DNA of 19,234 nucleotides from the NCBI GenBank assembly GCA_023424235.1, contig JAFAEB010000085.1, positions 1 through 19,234 of the forward strand. Direction: 5' to 3'. Under the pieces are notes generated by a model. The model was not told the origin of the DNA, made no database searches, and was given only the letters and a program-made list of their open reading frames with translations. Made by a program: the position numbers and the translations under genes. Source of the DNA: Bacillota bacterium. Lineage in GTDB: Bacteria > Bacillota > Clostridia > Lachnospirales > Lachnospiraceae. Below, piece by piece: positions 1-7,137 of this stretch (positions are counted from its first letter, which is position 1; every line of letters begins with the position of its first letter).

Positions 1-395
1 CCTTATATGAGGCAGCAAAAATAGATGGTGGGTCTGGCTGGGAATGTTTCTGGAAAATAACACTTCCAACCATTAAGCCAATGATATTATTAAATGCAAT
101 CTATACGGTAATTTTCCTTTCTAATAATGAACAAAATGCGATTATAACTCAAATTTATAATGATATGTTCGCAATTAATAGAGGATATGGTTATGCTTCT
201 GCTAAGGCTTGGATGTATGCTGTAGTGGTATGTCTACTCGTTGCATTAATGGCTTTTGTACTTAGAACTAAGAAAGATAATTATCAAGCTGAAATAAAAC
301 GAGAAAAGAAACGTCTTTATAAGCTTAACCGCGAAAGAAGAAACTTAAAAGTTAGGCAAAAACGTCGTCAAAGGCAATTAGGAAGGAGGGCATAA
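1..395 (+). CDS. Sugar ABC transporter permease, MalF type (3' part only)
   Basis: This is the C-terminal end of an inner-membrane permease of a CUT1-type carbohydrate importer; the 5' part lies outside the window. The reading frame is open from base 3 and begins LYEAAKIDGGSGWECFWKI, which holds the EAA motif (EAA...G) where permeases contact the ATPase. A last membrane segment (about VVVCLLVALMAFVL, bases 222-263) follows. The protein then ends in about 43 mostly charged, Lys/Arg-rich residues (bases 264-392), much longer and more basic than the short tail usual in MalF relatives. The ATG at base 81 is internal and not the real start. The stop is 1 base before the next permease ATG, so the two are cotranslated and probably form a heterodimer. 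Substrate cannot be told from this fragment. Confidence 0.9.
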   Translation, partial: LYEAAKIDGGSGWECFWKITLPTIKPMILLNAIYTVIFLSNNEQNAIITQIYNDMFAINRGYGYASAKAWMYAVVVCLLVALMAFVLRTKKDNYQAEIKREKKRLYKLNRERRNLKVRQKRRQRQLGRRA

Positions 396-396
396 A

Positions 397-1389
397 ATGG
401 CAAAAAAAATAAGTGTACTACAAGATAAAGTAAATTTTGTGCCTCCGAAAGTTAACAAAGAAAAGTTAAGAAAGTACCTATTAGGAGCTAAAGAGAGAGA
501 AGGGTTATTACCTCTTATAATAAAATATGTATTATTAGTTGGGATAGGATTTGTTTATTTATATCCTATTCTATACATGATAAGTACTAGTTTAATGTCT
601 TTAGACGATTTATTAGATGCATCTATTAAGTGGATACCTTCAAGTTTATATCTTACAAATTACATGAATGCATTTAAGGTTATGGATTTTGTTAAGTCAT
701 TAGGTGAGAGTATTTTAATTGCTGGAGTGCCTACTTTAATTCAAGTATGTAGTTGTGCAGTTATTGGTTATGGATTTGCAAGATTTGATTTTAGGGGAAA
801 GAAAATTATGATGGCGATATTAATTTTCTCCTTTATATTACCTGCTCAAGTAACTATGATGCCAAATTATGTATTATTTTCGAACCTTAAATTGATTGGA
901 AAACTTAGTGCATATAATTTACCTGCTCTCTTAGGTCAAGGTATTAAAGCTCAAATATTTATACTTATTTTTTATAACTTCTTTAAGCAAGTACCTCAAG
1001 CCTTAATTGAAGCTGCCCATATTGATGGTGCTGGATACTTTAGATCCTTCTTTCGTATCTCAATACCATCAGCAGCACCAGCAATTTTAGTTGTATTTTT
1101 ATTCTCAACGGTATGGTATTGGAATGAATCATATCTAACCACCCTTTATATAGCAGGGCTTGGAACAGGTAAAGCGAATAACCTTACCACTTTAGTTGTT
1201 GAACTTAAGAATTTTACCAATATATACGAACAGTATAATCAAGGAAATCAACAACAACTAGGGAATATTAATGAATCTATTAAAATGGCAGGAACCATGC
1301 TTAGTATTTTACCAGTATTATTAATGTATGGATTTTTACAAAAATACTTCGTAGAAAGTATAGATAGAACTGGTATTACAGGAGAATAA
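397..1389 (+). CDS. Sugar ABC transporter permease, MalG type
   Basis: Second membrane subunit of the CUT1 carbohydrate importer, 330 residues. About 40 charged cytoplasmic residues precede the first membrane segment (around residues 43-64). The EAA loop begins at residue 205 (EAAHIDGAGYFRSFFRI), matching the BPD_transp_1 family site that docks on the ATP-binding subunit. The C-terminus VESIDRTGITGE resembles the usual MalG-type ending (..GLTAGAVKG). The start is supported by a GGAAGGAGGG ribosome site overlapping the end of the upstream permease. The binding-protein gene follows 70 bases later. The family is sure. The sugar is unknown, because no sugar-degrading enzyme lies in the window. 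Confidence 0.95.
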   Translation: MAKKISVLQDKVNFVPPKVNKEKLRKYLLGAKEREGLLPLIIKYVLLVGIGFVYLYPILYMISTSLMSLDDLLDASIKWIPSSLYLTNYMNAFKVMDFVKSLGESILIAGVPTLIQVCSCAVIGYGFARFDFRGKKIMMAILIFSFILPAQVTMMPNYVLFSNLKLIGKLSAYNLPALLGQGIKAQIFILIFYNFFKQVPQALIEAAHIDGAGYFRSFFRISIPSAAPAILVVFLFSTVWYWNESYLTTLYIAGLGTGKANNLTTLVVELKNFTNIYEQYNQGNQQQLGNINESIKMAGTMLSILPVLLMYGFLQKYFVESIDRTGITGE

Positions 1390-1420
1390 CCAATTTAGTT
1401 AGGGGTTTATGCTAAATTGG
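1390..1420 (+). other. Hairpin between permease and binding-protein genes
   Basis: A perfect 9-bp inverted repeat, CCAATTTAG (1390-1398) and CTAAATTGG (1412-1420), starts at the base after the malG-type stop codon. No T-run follows, so it is not a good intrinsic terminator. By position it could protect the 3' end of processed permease mRNA, or help set different levels of permease and binding protein. Confidence 0.6.
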
Positions 1421-1459
1421 ATTCTAATATAAAGAAAATGATCTTAAGGAGGATTTTTT

Positions 1460-2959
1460 ATGAAAATGAAAAAGGTATTAAGTTTACTTTTGGTACTCGT
1501 TATGTGTATCAGTGCATTTGCTGCATGTGGTAAATCAGGTGATGACAAAACAGATACGCCTACCACAGTAGATGATTCTTCAAATGATAATACTAAAACG
1601 GATAGTACAGGTGATACAACTACACCAGAACCAACAGAGGAAGCAAAATCATTACCAGCAATGACATCAGAGAAAATAACATTAACATATGCATCTTGGG
1701 AAAATGAAGTTTTAACAACTCATTTAGCTAATAAGTTTATGGAAAAATATCCAAACATAACAGTGGAAATCGTTTCTTTACCTCTTGATGGTTATAATGA
1801 TGCTTTATTAAACCTTGTATCAACTGGTCAAATGCCTGACGCCTTCTGGATCCTAGGAGAATGTGACTTTGCTATTGCTAATGATTTATTAGGTGATATG
1901 ACAGAGTATTGGGAGAATGACCCTGAAGCAGATAATGTTCTAGTGACAATTAACGAAGGTAAATATGGTTACTATGGTACAGATAAGAAATGGGCAACAC
2001 CTGTAAAGTTCTTCCCAGAAACAATCTTTGCAAATAAAACTGTATTTGAACAATTAAATGTTCAAATGCCTAGTACAGAATGGACATGGGATGAAATGGT
2101 TGCTTCTATTAAGCAAATGACAGTTCCAGAACAAGGTATTTTTGGATTTAACCAATATAGAACAATCGTAACCTGGTATCCAGTTGCTTCTGACGATAAT
2201 GTTTGGGGTGAGTTTGGATGGGATGGAACTAAATTTGATATGACTAACTGGGCAGATGGTGTTAACCTTCAAGCTGAATTATTTAATGGTGGATATCATG
2301 CACCTTTCTGGGATACAGATGAAGCAGAAGCAGCATTTGGTGACAGAACGATGTGGGCTGCATATTCTGGTAAAATTGCTTACCAATTTGATGCTTGGTG
2401 GACATTTAATAACTTATTTGCAACACAAGAATACTTAGATTTAGGTTTAGTATATGTACCATATGCAGTACCAAGAGCCAATGGAACCACAAGTAAGCAT
2501 TCTATGGCTACTATGGACTTTGGTGGTATATCATCTGCTACTGAGCATCCAAGAGAAGCTTATGAATTACTTAAATTTATGAACTGGAATGAAGAAGGTT
2601 GGATGGCTAAACTTGATGCTTATAGCAACTTAACAAATCCAGATGGTTCTAAATTATCCATGGATGCACTACCAATTACATTAAGTGAAACCGTATGGTC
2701 AAAAGTTAGAGAATTCTTCCCTGGTGCAGATGACGAATATGGTAGAGGACCTTTCTTTGATGCATTCTTAAAGAATTGTAAAGAACCAATTCCATATGGT
2801 GGTACTGTAATTCCTGGTTTTGGTACCTTTATTGCTGAGGCTTACCAAGGTGCTGAAGCTGCTGTATTTAATGATGGTGTTAACGCACATGACTTAGCTA
2901 CAGATTTAACAGAAAAAGCGAATGCAGCAAACCAAGCAGCGATGGAACATTTTAAATAA
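1460..2959 (+). CDS. Extracellular sugar-binding lipoprotein of ABC importer
   Basis: Family 1 extracellular solute-binding protein (MalE/UgpB class), 499 residues, which would capture a sugar outside the cell and deliver it to the two upstream permeases. Residues 1-23 form a lipoprotein signal peptide with lipobox AFAAC; Cys23 would be lipidated. A Thr/Asp/Ser-rich flexible linker runs to about residue 65, then the mature fold begins (LTYASWENEVLTTHLANKF). The later part is rich in Trp and other aromatics (e.g. WYPVAS, FDAWWTFNNL), as is common in sugar-binding pockets. AAGGAGG at 1446-1452 supports the start. The gene order permease-permease-binding protein is the reverse of the commonest CUT1 order, and no ATPase gene is near. 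It is last in its operon, followed by the palindromic terminator element. Confidence 0.93.
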   Translation: MKMKKVLSLLLVLVMCISAFAACGKSGDDKTDTPTTVDDSSNDNTKTDSTGDTTTPEPTEEAKSLPAMTSEKITLTYASWENEVLTTHLANKFMEKYPNITVEIVSLPLDGYNDALLNLVSTGQMPDAFWILGECDFAIANDLLGDMTEYWENDPEADNVLVTINEGKYGYYGTDKKWATPVKFFPETIFANKTVFEQLNVQMPSTEWTWDEMVASIKQMTVPEQGIFGFNQYRTIVTWYPVASDDNVWGEFGWDGTKFDMTNWADGVNLQAELFNGGYHAPFWDTDEAEAAFGDRTMWAAYSGKIAYQFDAWWTFNNLFATQEYLDLGLVYVPYAVPRANGTTSKHSMATMDFGGISSATEHPREAYELLKFMNWNEEGWMAKLDAYSNLTNPDGSKLSMDALPITLSETVWSKVREFFPGADDEYGRGPFFDAFLKNCKEPIPYGGTVIPGFGTFIAEAYQGAEAAVFNDGVNAHDLATDLTEKANAANQAAMEHFK

Positions 2960-2975
2960 GTTGAATTAATATAAT

Positions 2976-3063
2976 AGGGCTTCGCACGAAATGATATACT
3001 CTTTGTAGGTAAAAGCGTTTTTCTTACCATAAGAAGTCTATCAAAAGTGCGTGCCCTTTTAAA
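2976..3063. repeat. 82-bp imperfect palindrome, probable terminator / small dispersed repeat
   Basis: The arms pair as AGGGC (2976-2980) with GCCCT (3053-3057), CGCAC (2983-2987) with GTGCG (3047-3051), GATA (2993-2996) with TATC (3039-3042), ACT with AGT, CTT with AAG, and GGTAA (3008-3012) with TTACC (3024-3028): about 25 pairs around an 11-base loop. The plus strand continues CCCTTTTAAATTTTT, so it can end the sugar operon. The minus-strand flank is AT-rich but has a weaker T-run. It lies between convergent genes. The length and compound pairing exceed a simple terminator and suggest a REP/MITE-like element. Confidence 0.65.
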
Positions 3064-3109
3064 TTTTTGATGAAATACATTATCAAAAATAAACGTCAGT
3101 AATAAAAAA

Positions 3110-4708
3110 TTAATCTGTCATAAACCCTTTTTTGATTAAAAATTCCTTAGCTACTTCTTTTGGCTCTCTTTGTAGTTCATCAACTTGATAGTTTAGTTCA
3201 ACCATAATCTCATCAGTTAAAACATCACCTAGTTCTTCAATAATTGGTATTATTTCAGGGTATGTTTTAGAGGTTTCCCCGCGCATAAGGGGTATGGCAT
3301 AATAGGGAGGAAAGAAGTTCTTATCATCTTCTAAGGTTACCAACTCAAATTTCTTTAATAAACCATCTGTAGAAAAGGCATCAACCACATCCGTATCCTT
3401 ATTAATTAGAGCAAGGTATCTTGGCGAACCATCTAAACCTGTAGTATTTTTGAAATTAAAGTTGTAATGATTAATTAAACCAGGTATACCATCTTCACGA
3501 TTTAGAAATTCAAGTGTTGTTCCAGCAGACAATTGATTAGCTACCTTTGCTAAATCACTAATGGTATTAAGATTATATTTATTCGCGGTATCTTTTGTAA
3601 CTGCTAGTACATAGGTGTTATTAAAGCCCATTTGCTTTAAAACTTCGATATTAAACTGCTCTCTAAAATCCTCTTTTACAGTTTGATAAACTTTCTCCAT
3701 ATCTGAGATTGGTGGATAATTTAATGTATCACCATAGGCTGTACCACTATAATCAATATATAAGTCGATCGCACCACTTTTTAATGCTTCAAAATTAACC
3801 TGTGTTCCACCGAGATTAACTTTCCTATCTACTGTGATATCCGTTTTTTCTTCAATTAAATCGGCAACCATATGACCTAAGATGTGTTGCTCTGTAAAAT
3901 CTTTTGTACCAATTCGAATTATTTTAGAGTTTACGTTACGATTATTAATTCCAGTAAAGATAAAAATAAAAAGAACAGCAATGGCAGAGATAGATAATAT
4001 AATTTTATTATGCCTACGTTGTTTTAATCGTCTATCTTTTGTTATATTTTCTTTTGATAGGCTGATTGGTGTGACTAATTTTTCAACAAGCCCAACTAAA
4101 AAATCTACCATTAGAGCAAGCATACAAGCAGGAATTGCACCAGCTAAAATTTGATTGTTATTAACAGTACCAAAACCTGAGAAGACTACAAAACCTAATC
4201 CACCTGCACCGATAAAAGCGGCCATGGTCATTAATCCTACAGCAGTAACAGCAGATATTCTTACCCCTGCCATAATAACAGGTAGTGCAAGCGGAAGCTG
4301 TACTTTAAATAGTCGCTGTATTTTTGTTAGTCCAATTCCTTTTGCAGCCTCTAAGGTTTGAGGATTAATATTTATAATACCAGTATAAGTATTTTTAATA
4401 ATAGGTAGCAAAGAATAGAGTACAACCATTACTATGGCTGGTAAACTACCTATTCCTAGAAAGGGGATTGCAAATCCTAATAGAGCCATACTAGGTATCG
4501 CTTGCACGATATTAGCAATACCTAGTATTGGTTTATTTAGTTTTTTTACATAGCTAATTATAATTCCTAGTGGAACACCGATCAGGATTGCAAGTCCTAC
4601 TGCTATCGCTGTTAACCTTATATGCTCTATAGTAAGAGAAGTTATTTGAGCTCTTGTATGATATAAGTGGTTAAAAAAATCAAGTATATTATTTTGTAAT
4701 AGGTTCAT
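3110..4708 (-). CDS. Osmoprotectant ABC transporter, permease fused to substrate-binding domain (OpuF/OpuB type)
   Basis: Membrane and capture subunit of a quaternary-ammonium compound importer (glycine betaine, choline or similar), 532 residues. Residues 1-215 are a BPD_transp_1 permease with the EAA motif at about 120 (EAAKGIGLTKIQRLFKV). After a basic stretch (RRLKQRRHNK, about 226-235), one membrane segment at about 236-253 leads to an external OpuAC/ProX-type binding domain, residues 263-532 (IRIGTKDFTEQHILGHM at its start, IDYSGTAY near 318). In many bacteria these are two proteins. The fused layout matches that described for OpuF of Bacillus infantis and for fused OpuC/YehZ-type systems. 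Start: GGAGGTG 7 bases upstream, and only 1 base separates it from the ATPase stop, so the two are translationally coupled. The exact solute cannot be read from the sequence. Confidence 0.93.
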   Translation of the reverse strand: MNLLQNNILDFFNHLYHTRAQITSLTIEHIRLTAIAVGLAILIGVPLGIIISYVKKLNKPILGIANIVQAIPSMALLGFAIPFLGIGSLPAIVMVVLYSLLPIIKNTYTGIININPQTLEAAKGIGLTKIQRLFKVQLPLALPVIMAGVRISAVTAVGLMTMAAFIGAGGLGFVVFSGFGTVNNNQILAGAIPACMLALMVDFLVGLVEKLVTPISLSKENITKDRRLKQRRHNKIILSISAIAVLFIFIFTGINNRNVNSKIIRIGTKDFTEQHILGHMVADLIEEKTDITVDRKVNLGGTQVNFEALKSGAIDLYIDYSGTAYGDTLNYPPISDMEKVYQTVKEDFREQFNIEVLKQMGFNNTYVLAVTKDTANKYNLNTISDLAKVANQLSAGTTLEFLNREDGIPGLINHYNFNFKNTTGLDGSPRYLALINKDTDVVDAFSTDGLLKKFELVTLEDDKNFFPPYYAIPLMRGETSKTYPEIIPIIEELGDVLTDEIMVELNYQVDELQREPKEVAKEFLIKKGFMTD

Positions 4709-4709
4709 A

Positions 4710-5837
4710 TTACACCTCCGTTTGTTCTAGATATTGTTGACTTAATGTGGTTACAAGACTACTTTTTGTAATTAAACCAAGTAATTCTTTCTGTTCACCA
4801 AGGACTGGAATATTGGAGACTTGATTTTCATCTACTATTTTTAGAATGTCTACTATACTATCCTCTGGTGAAGCACTTAAATAATCTGTGGACATTATAG
4901 TGGAAACTAATACAGAACGATCTGGACGGGATTGAATTGTTTTTGCGCTAATTGTACCAAGTAATTGATTGGTTTTTTGTTCAATAATCATTAAACTATC
5001 AACTTTAGAAGAACGCATCTTTTCCATGGCTCCAAGAAGTGAAAGAGTACTTGTAGAAGTAACAGGGGTTGATATCATTATATCTTTGGCTTTTATAAAT
5101 TCTGGTGACGCCCATATTCGATTCTTGCCAACAAACTCTGATACAAAATCATTACATGGATTTTTAAGTATATTTTCTGGGGTATCGTATTGAAGAATTT
5201 CACCATCTTTCATGATACAAATCATATCAGCAATTTTAATCGCTTCATCCATATCATGGGTAACAAATACAATGGTTTTTTTAAATTTAGATTGTAAATG
5301 AATTAACTCATCCTGTAAACCTATTCTTGTTATTGGGTCAAGTGCTGAAAAGGGCTCATCCATTAAGATGATTTCTGGGTCGCATGCAAAAGCCCTTGCT
5401 ACACCGATACGTTGTTGTTGTCCTCCACTTAGTTCCGTTGGGTAACGGTCTAAATATTCATCGGGAGATAGTCCAACCATTTCCATAAGGTCATTGGTTC
5501 TTATCTCTATTTTTTCCTTCTCCATTCTTTCGACCTTAGGTATTATTTCTATATTTTCGCGAATGGTCATATGTGGGAATAAGCCTGTTTGTTGGATTAC
5601 ATATCCCATTCTTCTTCGCAGTTTTATTATATCTTCTTTTTCAATATCACGTCCATTGATGTAAATCTTACCACTAGTTGGTTTCACTAATCGGTTGATC
5701 ATTTTTAGGGTAGTAGTCTTTCCACAACCACTTTCTCCGATAAATGCAACCAGATTACCTTTTTTTATTTCAAATGAAATGTTTTTAAGAACTTTTTTGT
5801 CTTTAAATTTCTTAGTAACACGTTCAAATTTTATCAT
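4710..5837 (-). CDS. Osmoprotectant ABC transporter ATP-binding subunit with CBS pair
   Basis: Cytoplasmic ATPase that powers the fused permease/binding protein encoded 1 base downstream; 375 residues from the chosen start. Visible parts are Walker A GESGCGKT (34-41), Q-loop near 82, signature LSGGQ (136-140), Walker B ILMDEP (Asp160, Glu161) and H-loop His194 (THDMDEA). Two CBS repeats follow (about 252-370). In OpuA-type transporters such tandem CBS domains sense ionic strength or bind c-di-AMP; which applies here is not shown. The frame is open 22 codons further upstream to 5903, but that longer start would lie upstream of the -10 box. AGGAGGG at 5846-5852 places the real start at 5837 (MIKFERV). 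It is the first gene of its transcript. Confidence 0.93.
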   Translation of the reverse strand: MIKFERVTKKFKDKKVLKNISFEIKKGNLVAFIGESGCGKTTTLKMINRLVKPTSGKIYINGRDIEKEDIIKLRRRMGYVIQQTGLFPHMTIRENIEIIPKVERMEKEKIEIRTNDLMEMVGLSPDEYLDRYPTELSGGQQQRIGVARAFACDPEIILMDEPFSALDPITRIGLQDELIHLQSKFKKTIVFVTHDMDEAIKIADMICIMKDGEILQYDTPENILKNPCNDFVSEFVGKNRIWASPEFIKAKDIMISTPVTSTSTLSLLGAMEKMRSSKVDSLMIIEQKTNQLLGTISAKTIQSRPDRSVLVSTIMSTDYLSASPEDSIVDILKIVDENQVSNIPVLGEQKELLGLITKSSLVTTLSQQYLEQTEV

Positions 5838-5845
5838 AATTATTA

Positions 5846-5852
5846 CCCTCCT
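5846..5852 (-). promoter_or_regulatory. Ribosome binding site fixing the ATPase start
   Basis: Minus-strand AGGAGGG, 8 bases before the ATG ending at 5837. The longer frame reaching 5903 has no such site and begins upstream of the promoter -10 box, so it is rejected. Confidence 0.85.
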
Positions 5853-5882
5853 TATTTTCTTTATGATAAAGCAACAACTCAT

Positions 5883-5911
5883 ATTATAGTAAGAAGTTGT
5901 CACTTTGTCAA
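5883..5911 (-). promoter_or_regulatory. Perfect sigma-A promoter of the osmoprotectant transporter operon
   Basis: On the minus strand, TTGACA (5906-5911), a 17-base spacer and TATAAT (5883-5888) are exact consensus. Transcription should begin near 5876, about 39 bases before the ATPase start. So strong a core promoter would need a repressor to be switched. Candidate operator sequence overlaps it: tandem TGACAA copies with an 8-base period (5905-5910 and 5897-5902), and an ACAACT/AGTTGT dyad (5874-5879, 5895-5900) around the -10 box. Confidence 0.88.
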
Positions 5912-5915
5912 ATTT

Positions 5916-5969
5916 AAAAATAAAAAAAGTCTATATTAAAATGGCGCAAACCCTTTTAAATAAAGACTT
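5916..5969 (-). terminator. Intrinsic terminator after the GntR/RCK_C regulator gene
   Basis: Read on the minus strand, AAGTCT (5964-5969) pairs with AGACTT (5927-5932), and TTAAAA pairs with TTTTAA (5954-5959, 5936-5941). The stem is followed at once by a T-run, an A and a second T-run (5916-5926). It lies about 50 bases after the regulator stop and just upstream of the transporter promoter, so regulator and transporter are separate transcripts. Confidence 0.75.
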
Positions 5970-6017
5970 GTTGTGAGTAAAAAAATTTTTTAATGGTCAT
6001 AAAAATAATGATTATTC

Positions 6018-6647
6018 CTAATTAGGATACAAAAAGCTTACTACTCGTTTCTCTGAAGTTTCATCCCCAATATAATAAAAGATGTCACCTTCTAAAAAGG
6101 AAGCATAAGGACCTGGAGATACAATTAAATCATTTCCCCGTTTAATTGCTATAATTGTAGTATGTGTATTGTGCCAAAAGTTAACTTCTGATACGGTTTG
6201 ATTTAGATAGGGAGTTAGTTTTGTTATGGCTATTTCTTGTGGCATAAAGGAACTAACAGATTGTAAGCGCTCTGTTTTTTCAATTAATTTTGTTAGATTC
6301 CTAGAGAATAGTAGCATTTCTTCTTCTTGTCTTTTAACACTATTAAGCATCTCTTTTTTTAAATCATGTAAAGTCTCTAAGTCCTTATATTGATTTACAA
6401 AATGGTAAGCTTTATCGAAAGAGCGTATAACAACTCCGCTTCCTTTCGTCATATCAACGATTCCGAGTTCAGCTAAGATACAGAATGCACGTCGAGCAGT
6501 TTCACTAGAAACTCCGTATTGACTAGCAATATAGGAACGGGCAAATATTTTATCTCCTTCTTTATATTGCTTATCTACTATTTTATGAGCAATGTCTACA
6601 GCGATTTGATGATATCGTGGGCTAGTTACTTTTGTCTTTTCAATCAT
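6018..6647 (-). CDS. BusR-like GntR-family regulator with RCK_C (TrkA-C) domain
   Basis: Predicted DNA-binding repressor, 209 residues. Residues 9-77 are a GntR-type winged helix (PRYHQIAVDIAHKIVDKQY; YGVSSETARRAFCILAELG; hairpin TKGSGVVI). A charged helical stretch at about 80-120 looks like a coiled coil. Residues about 128-206 form a TrkA-C/RCK_C domain (ITKLTPYLNQTVSEVNFWHN; LEGDIFYYIGD). This order is that of BusR of Lactococcus and Streptococcus, a c-di-AMP receptor that represses a betaine importer. The neighbouring transporter fits that role. Ligand and target here are inferred. The frame is open 25 codons upstream, but AAAGGAAG at 6653-6660 and overlap with the zinc-ribbon gene favour MIEKTKV at 6647. 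Fourteen bases separate it from the zinc-ribbon stop, so the two are probably one transcript. Confidence 0.88.
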   Translation of the reverse strand: MIEKTKVTSPRYHQIAVDIAHKIVDKQYKEGDKIFARSYIASQYGVSSETARRAFCILAELGIVDMTKGSGVVIRSFDKAYHFVNQYKDLETLHDLKKEMLNSVKRQEEEMLLFSRNLTKLIEKTERLQSVSSFMPQEIAITKLTPYLNQTVSEVNFWHNTHTTIIAIKRGNDLIVSPGPYASFLEGDIFYYIGDETSEKRVVSFLYPN

Positions 6648-6661
6648 ATTATCTTCCTTTA

Positions 6662-7036
6662 CTATAGTTTGTTGCCACATTTTGGGCAATAAGAATAAGA
6701 ACTTAGTGCTTGATTGCCACATGAGTCACATTTTTTAGAACCATCATCGTAAGTTGTTGTGTATTCCTTTGATAAATCTCTATCGCTTATAATAACAGTT
6801 TCGCCTTTTCTAATACTATTACCTATCGTCTTATCTAAGCTATAAACCTTATTACAACATGTGTTTTTAACAAGATATTGTCTACCCCATTTTATAATTG
6901 GAATAAAAAATAAAGTAAAACAGTAGTAGGTCATAAAAATCTCTAATCGACCAAATTGACCGCATTTATTACATAGTATTGTTTGATTATAATCTAACTT
7001 TTTTTCTCCTGTGGATATACCGAATATAAAAAACAA
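6662..7036 (-). CDS. Zinc-ribbon protein of unknown function
   Basis: Small 124-residue protein with two metal-binding clusters: Cys22, Cys25 with Cys60, Cys61 (CNKCG...TCC) near the N-terminus, and Cys103, Cys106, Cys117, Cys120 (CDSCG...CPKCG) at the C-terminus. The first part (MFFIFGISTGEKKLDYNQT, then YCFTLFFIPIIKWGRQYLV) fits a zinc-ribbon family common in Firmicutes, with a hydrophobic stretch at about 37-50 that may touch the membrane. The start is TTG, not ATG: AGAGGTG at 7044-7050 sits 7 bases upstream and there is no nearby in-frame ATG. It is the first gene of a two-gene transcript with the BusR-like regulator, so a role in the same response is possible. No function is known to me. 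Confidence 0.8.
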   Translation of the reverse strand: MFFIFGISTGEKKLDYNQTILCNKCGQFGRLEIFMTYYCFTLFFIPIIKWGRQYLVKNTCCNKVYSLDKTIGNSIRKGETVIISDRDLSKEYTTTYDDGSKKCDSCGNQALSSYSYCPKCGNKL

Positions 7037-7043
7037 ATGAGTT

Positions 7044-7050
7044 CACCTCT
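7044..7050 (-). promoter_or_regulatory. Ribosome binding site supporting the TTG start
   Basis: Minus-strand AGAGGTG, 7 bases before the TTG at 7034-7036. It selects the TTG codon as start of the zinc-ribbon gene. Confidence 0.7.
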
Positions 7051-7084
7051 TTACTTATGGTCTATATTAGTTCGCATCCAAACT

Positions 7085-7093
7085 AGTATAACA
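7085..7093 (-). promoter_or_regulatory. Extended -10 promoter for the zinc-ribbon/regulator operon
   Basis: The minus strand reads TGTTATACT, a TGn extended -10 with a near-consensus TATACT box (7085-7090). The -35 position (about 7108-7113, TTACTT) is poor, as extended -10 promoters allow. Transcription would begin near 7078, about 42 bases before the TTG start. Its -35 region overlaps the -35 box of the plus-strand promoter. Confidence 0.5.
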
Positions 7094-7102
7094 CAGAATT
7101 CA

Positions 7103-7131
7103 TTGACAAGTAAATATAGGTATTATATAAT
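7103..7131 (+). promoter_or_regulatory. Perfect sigma-A promoter upstream of murE
   Basis: TTGACA (7103-7108), a 17-base spacer and TATAAT (7126-7131), exact consensus. Transcription should begin near 7138. The first 95 bases form a structured leader ending in an intrinsic terminator, and murE begins about 230 bases downstream. Confidence 0.85.
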
Positions 7132-7137
7132 ATTTTG

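Noticed and set aside
2842..3030. Minus-strand open frame of 62 codons over the end of the binding-protein gene
   Set aside because: It is an antisense shadow of the lipoprotein gene plus the palindromic element, with no ribosome site.
5838..5903. Extended N-terminus of the ATPase (22 more codons)
   Set aside because: It would start upstream of the -10 box and predicted start site, and AGGAGGG favours the ATG at 5837.
6648..6722. Extended N-terminus of the GntR-type regulator (25 more codons)
   Set aside because: It overlaps the zinc-ribbon coding end, adds no conserved sequence and lacks a ribosome site; MIEKTKV has AAAGGAAG upstream.
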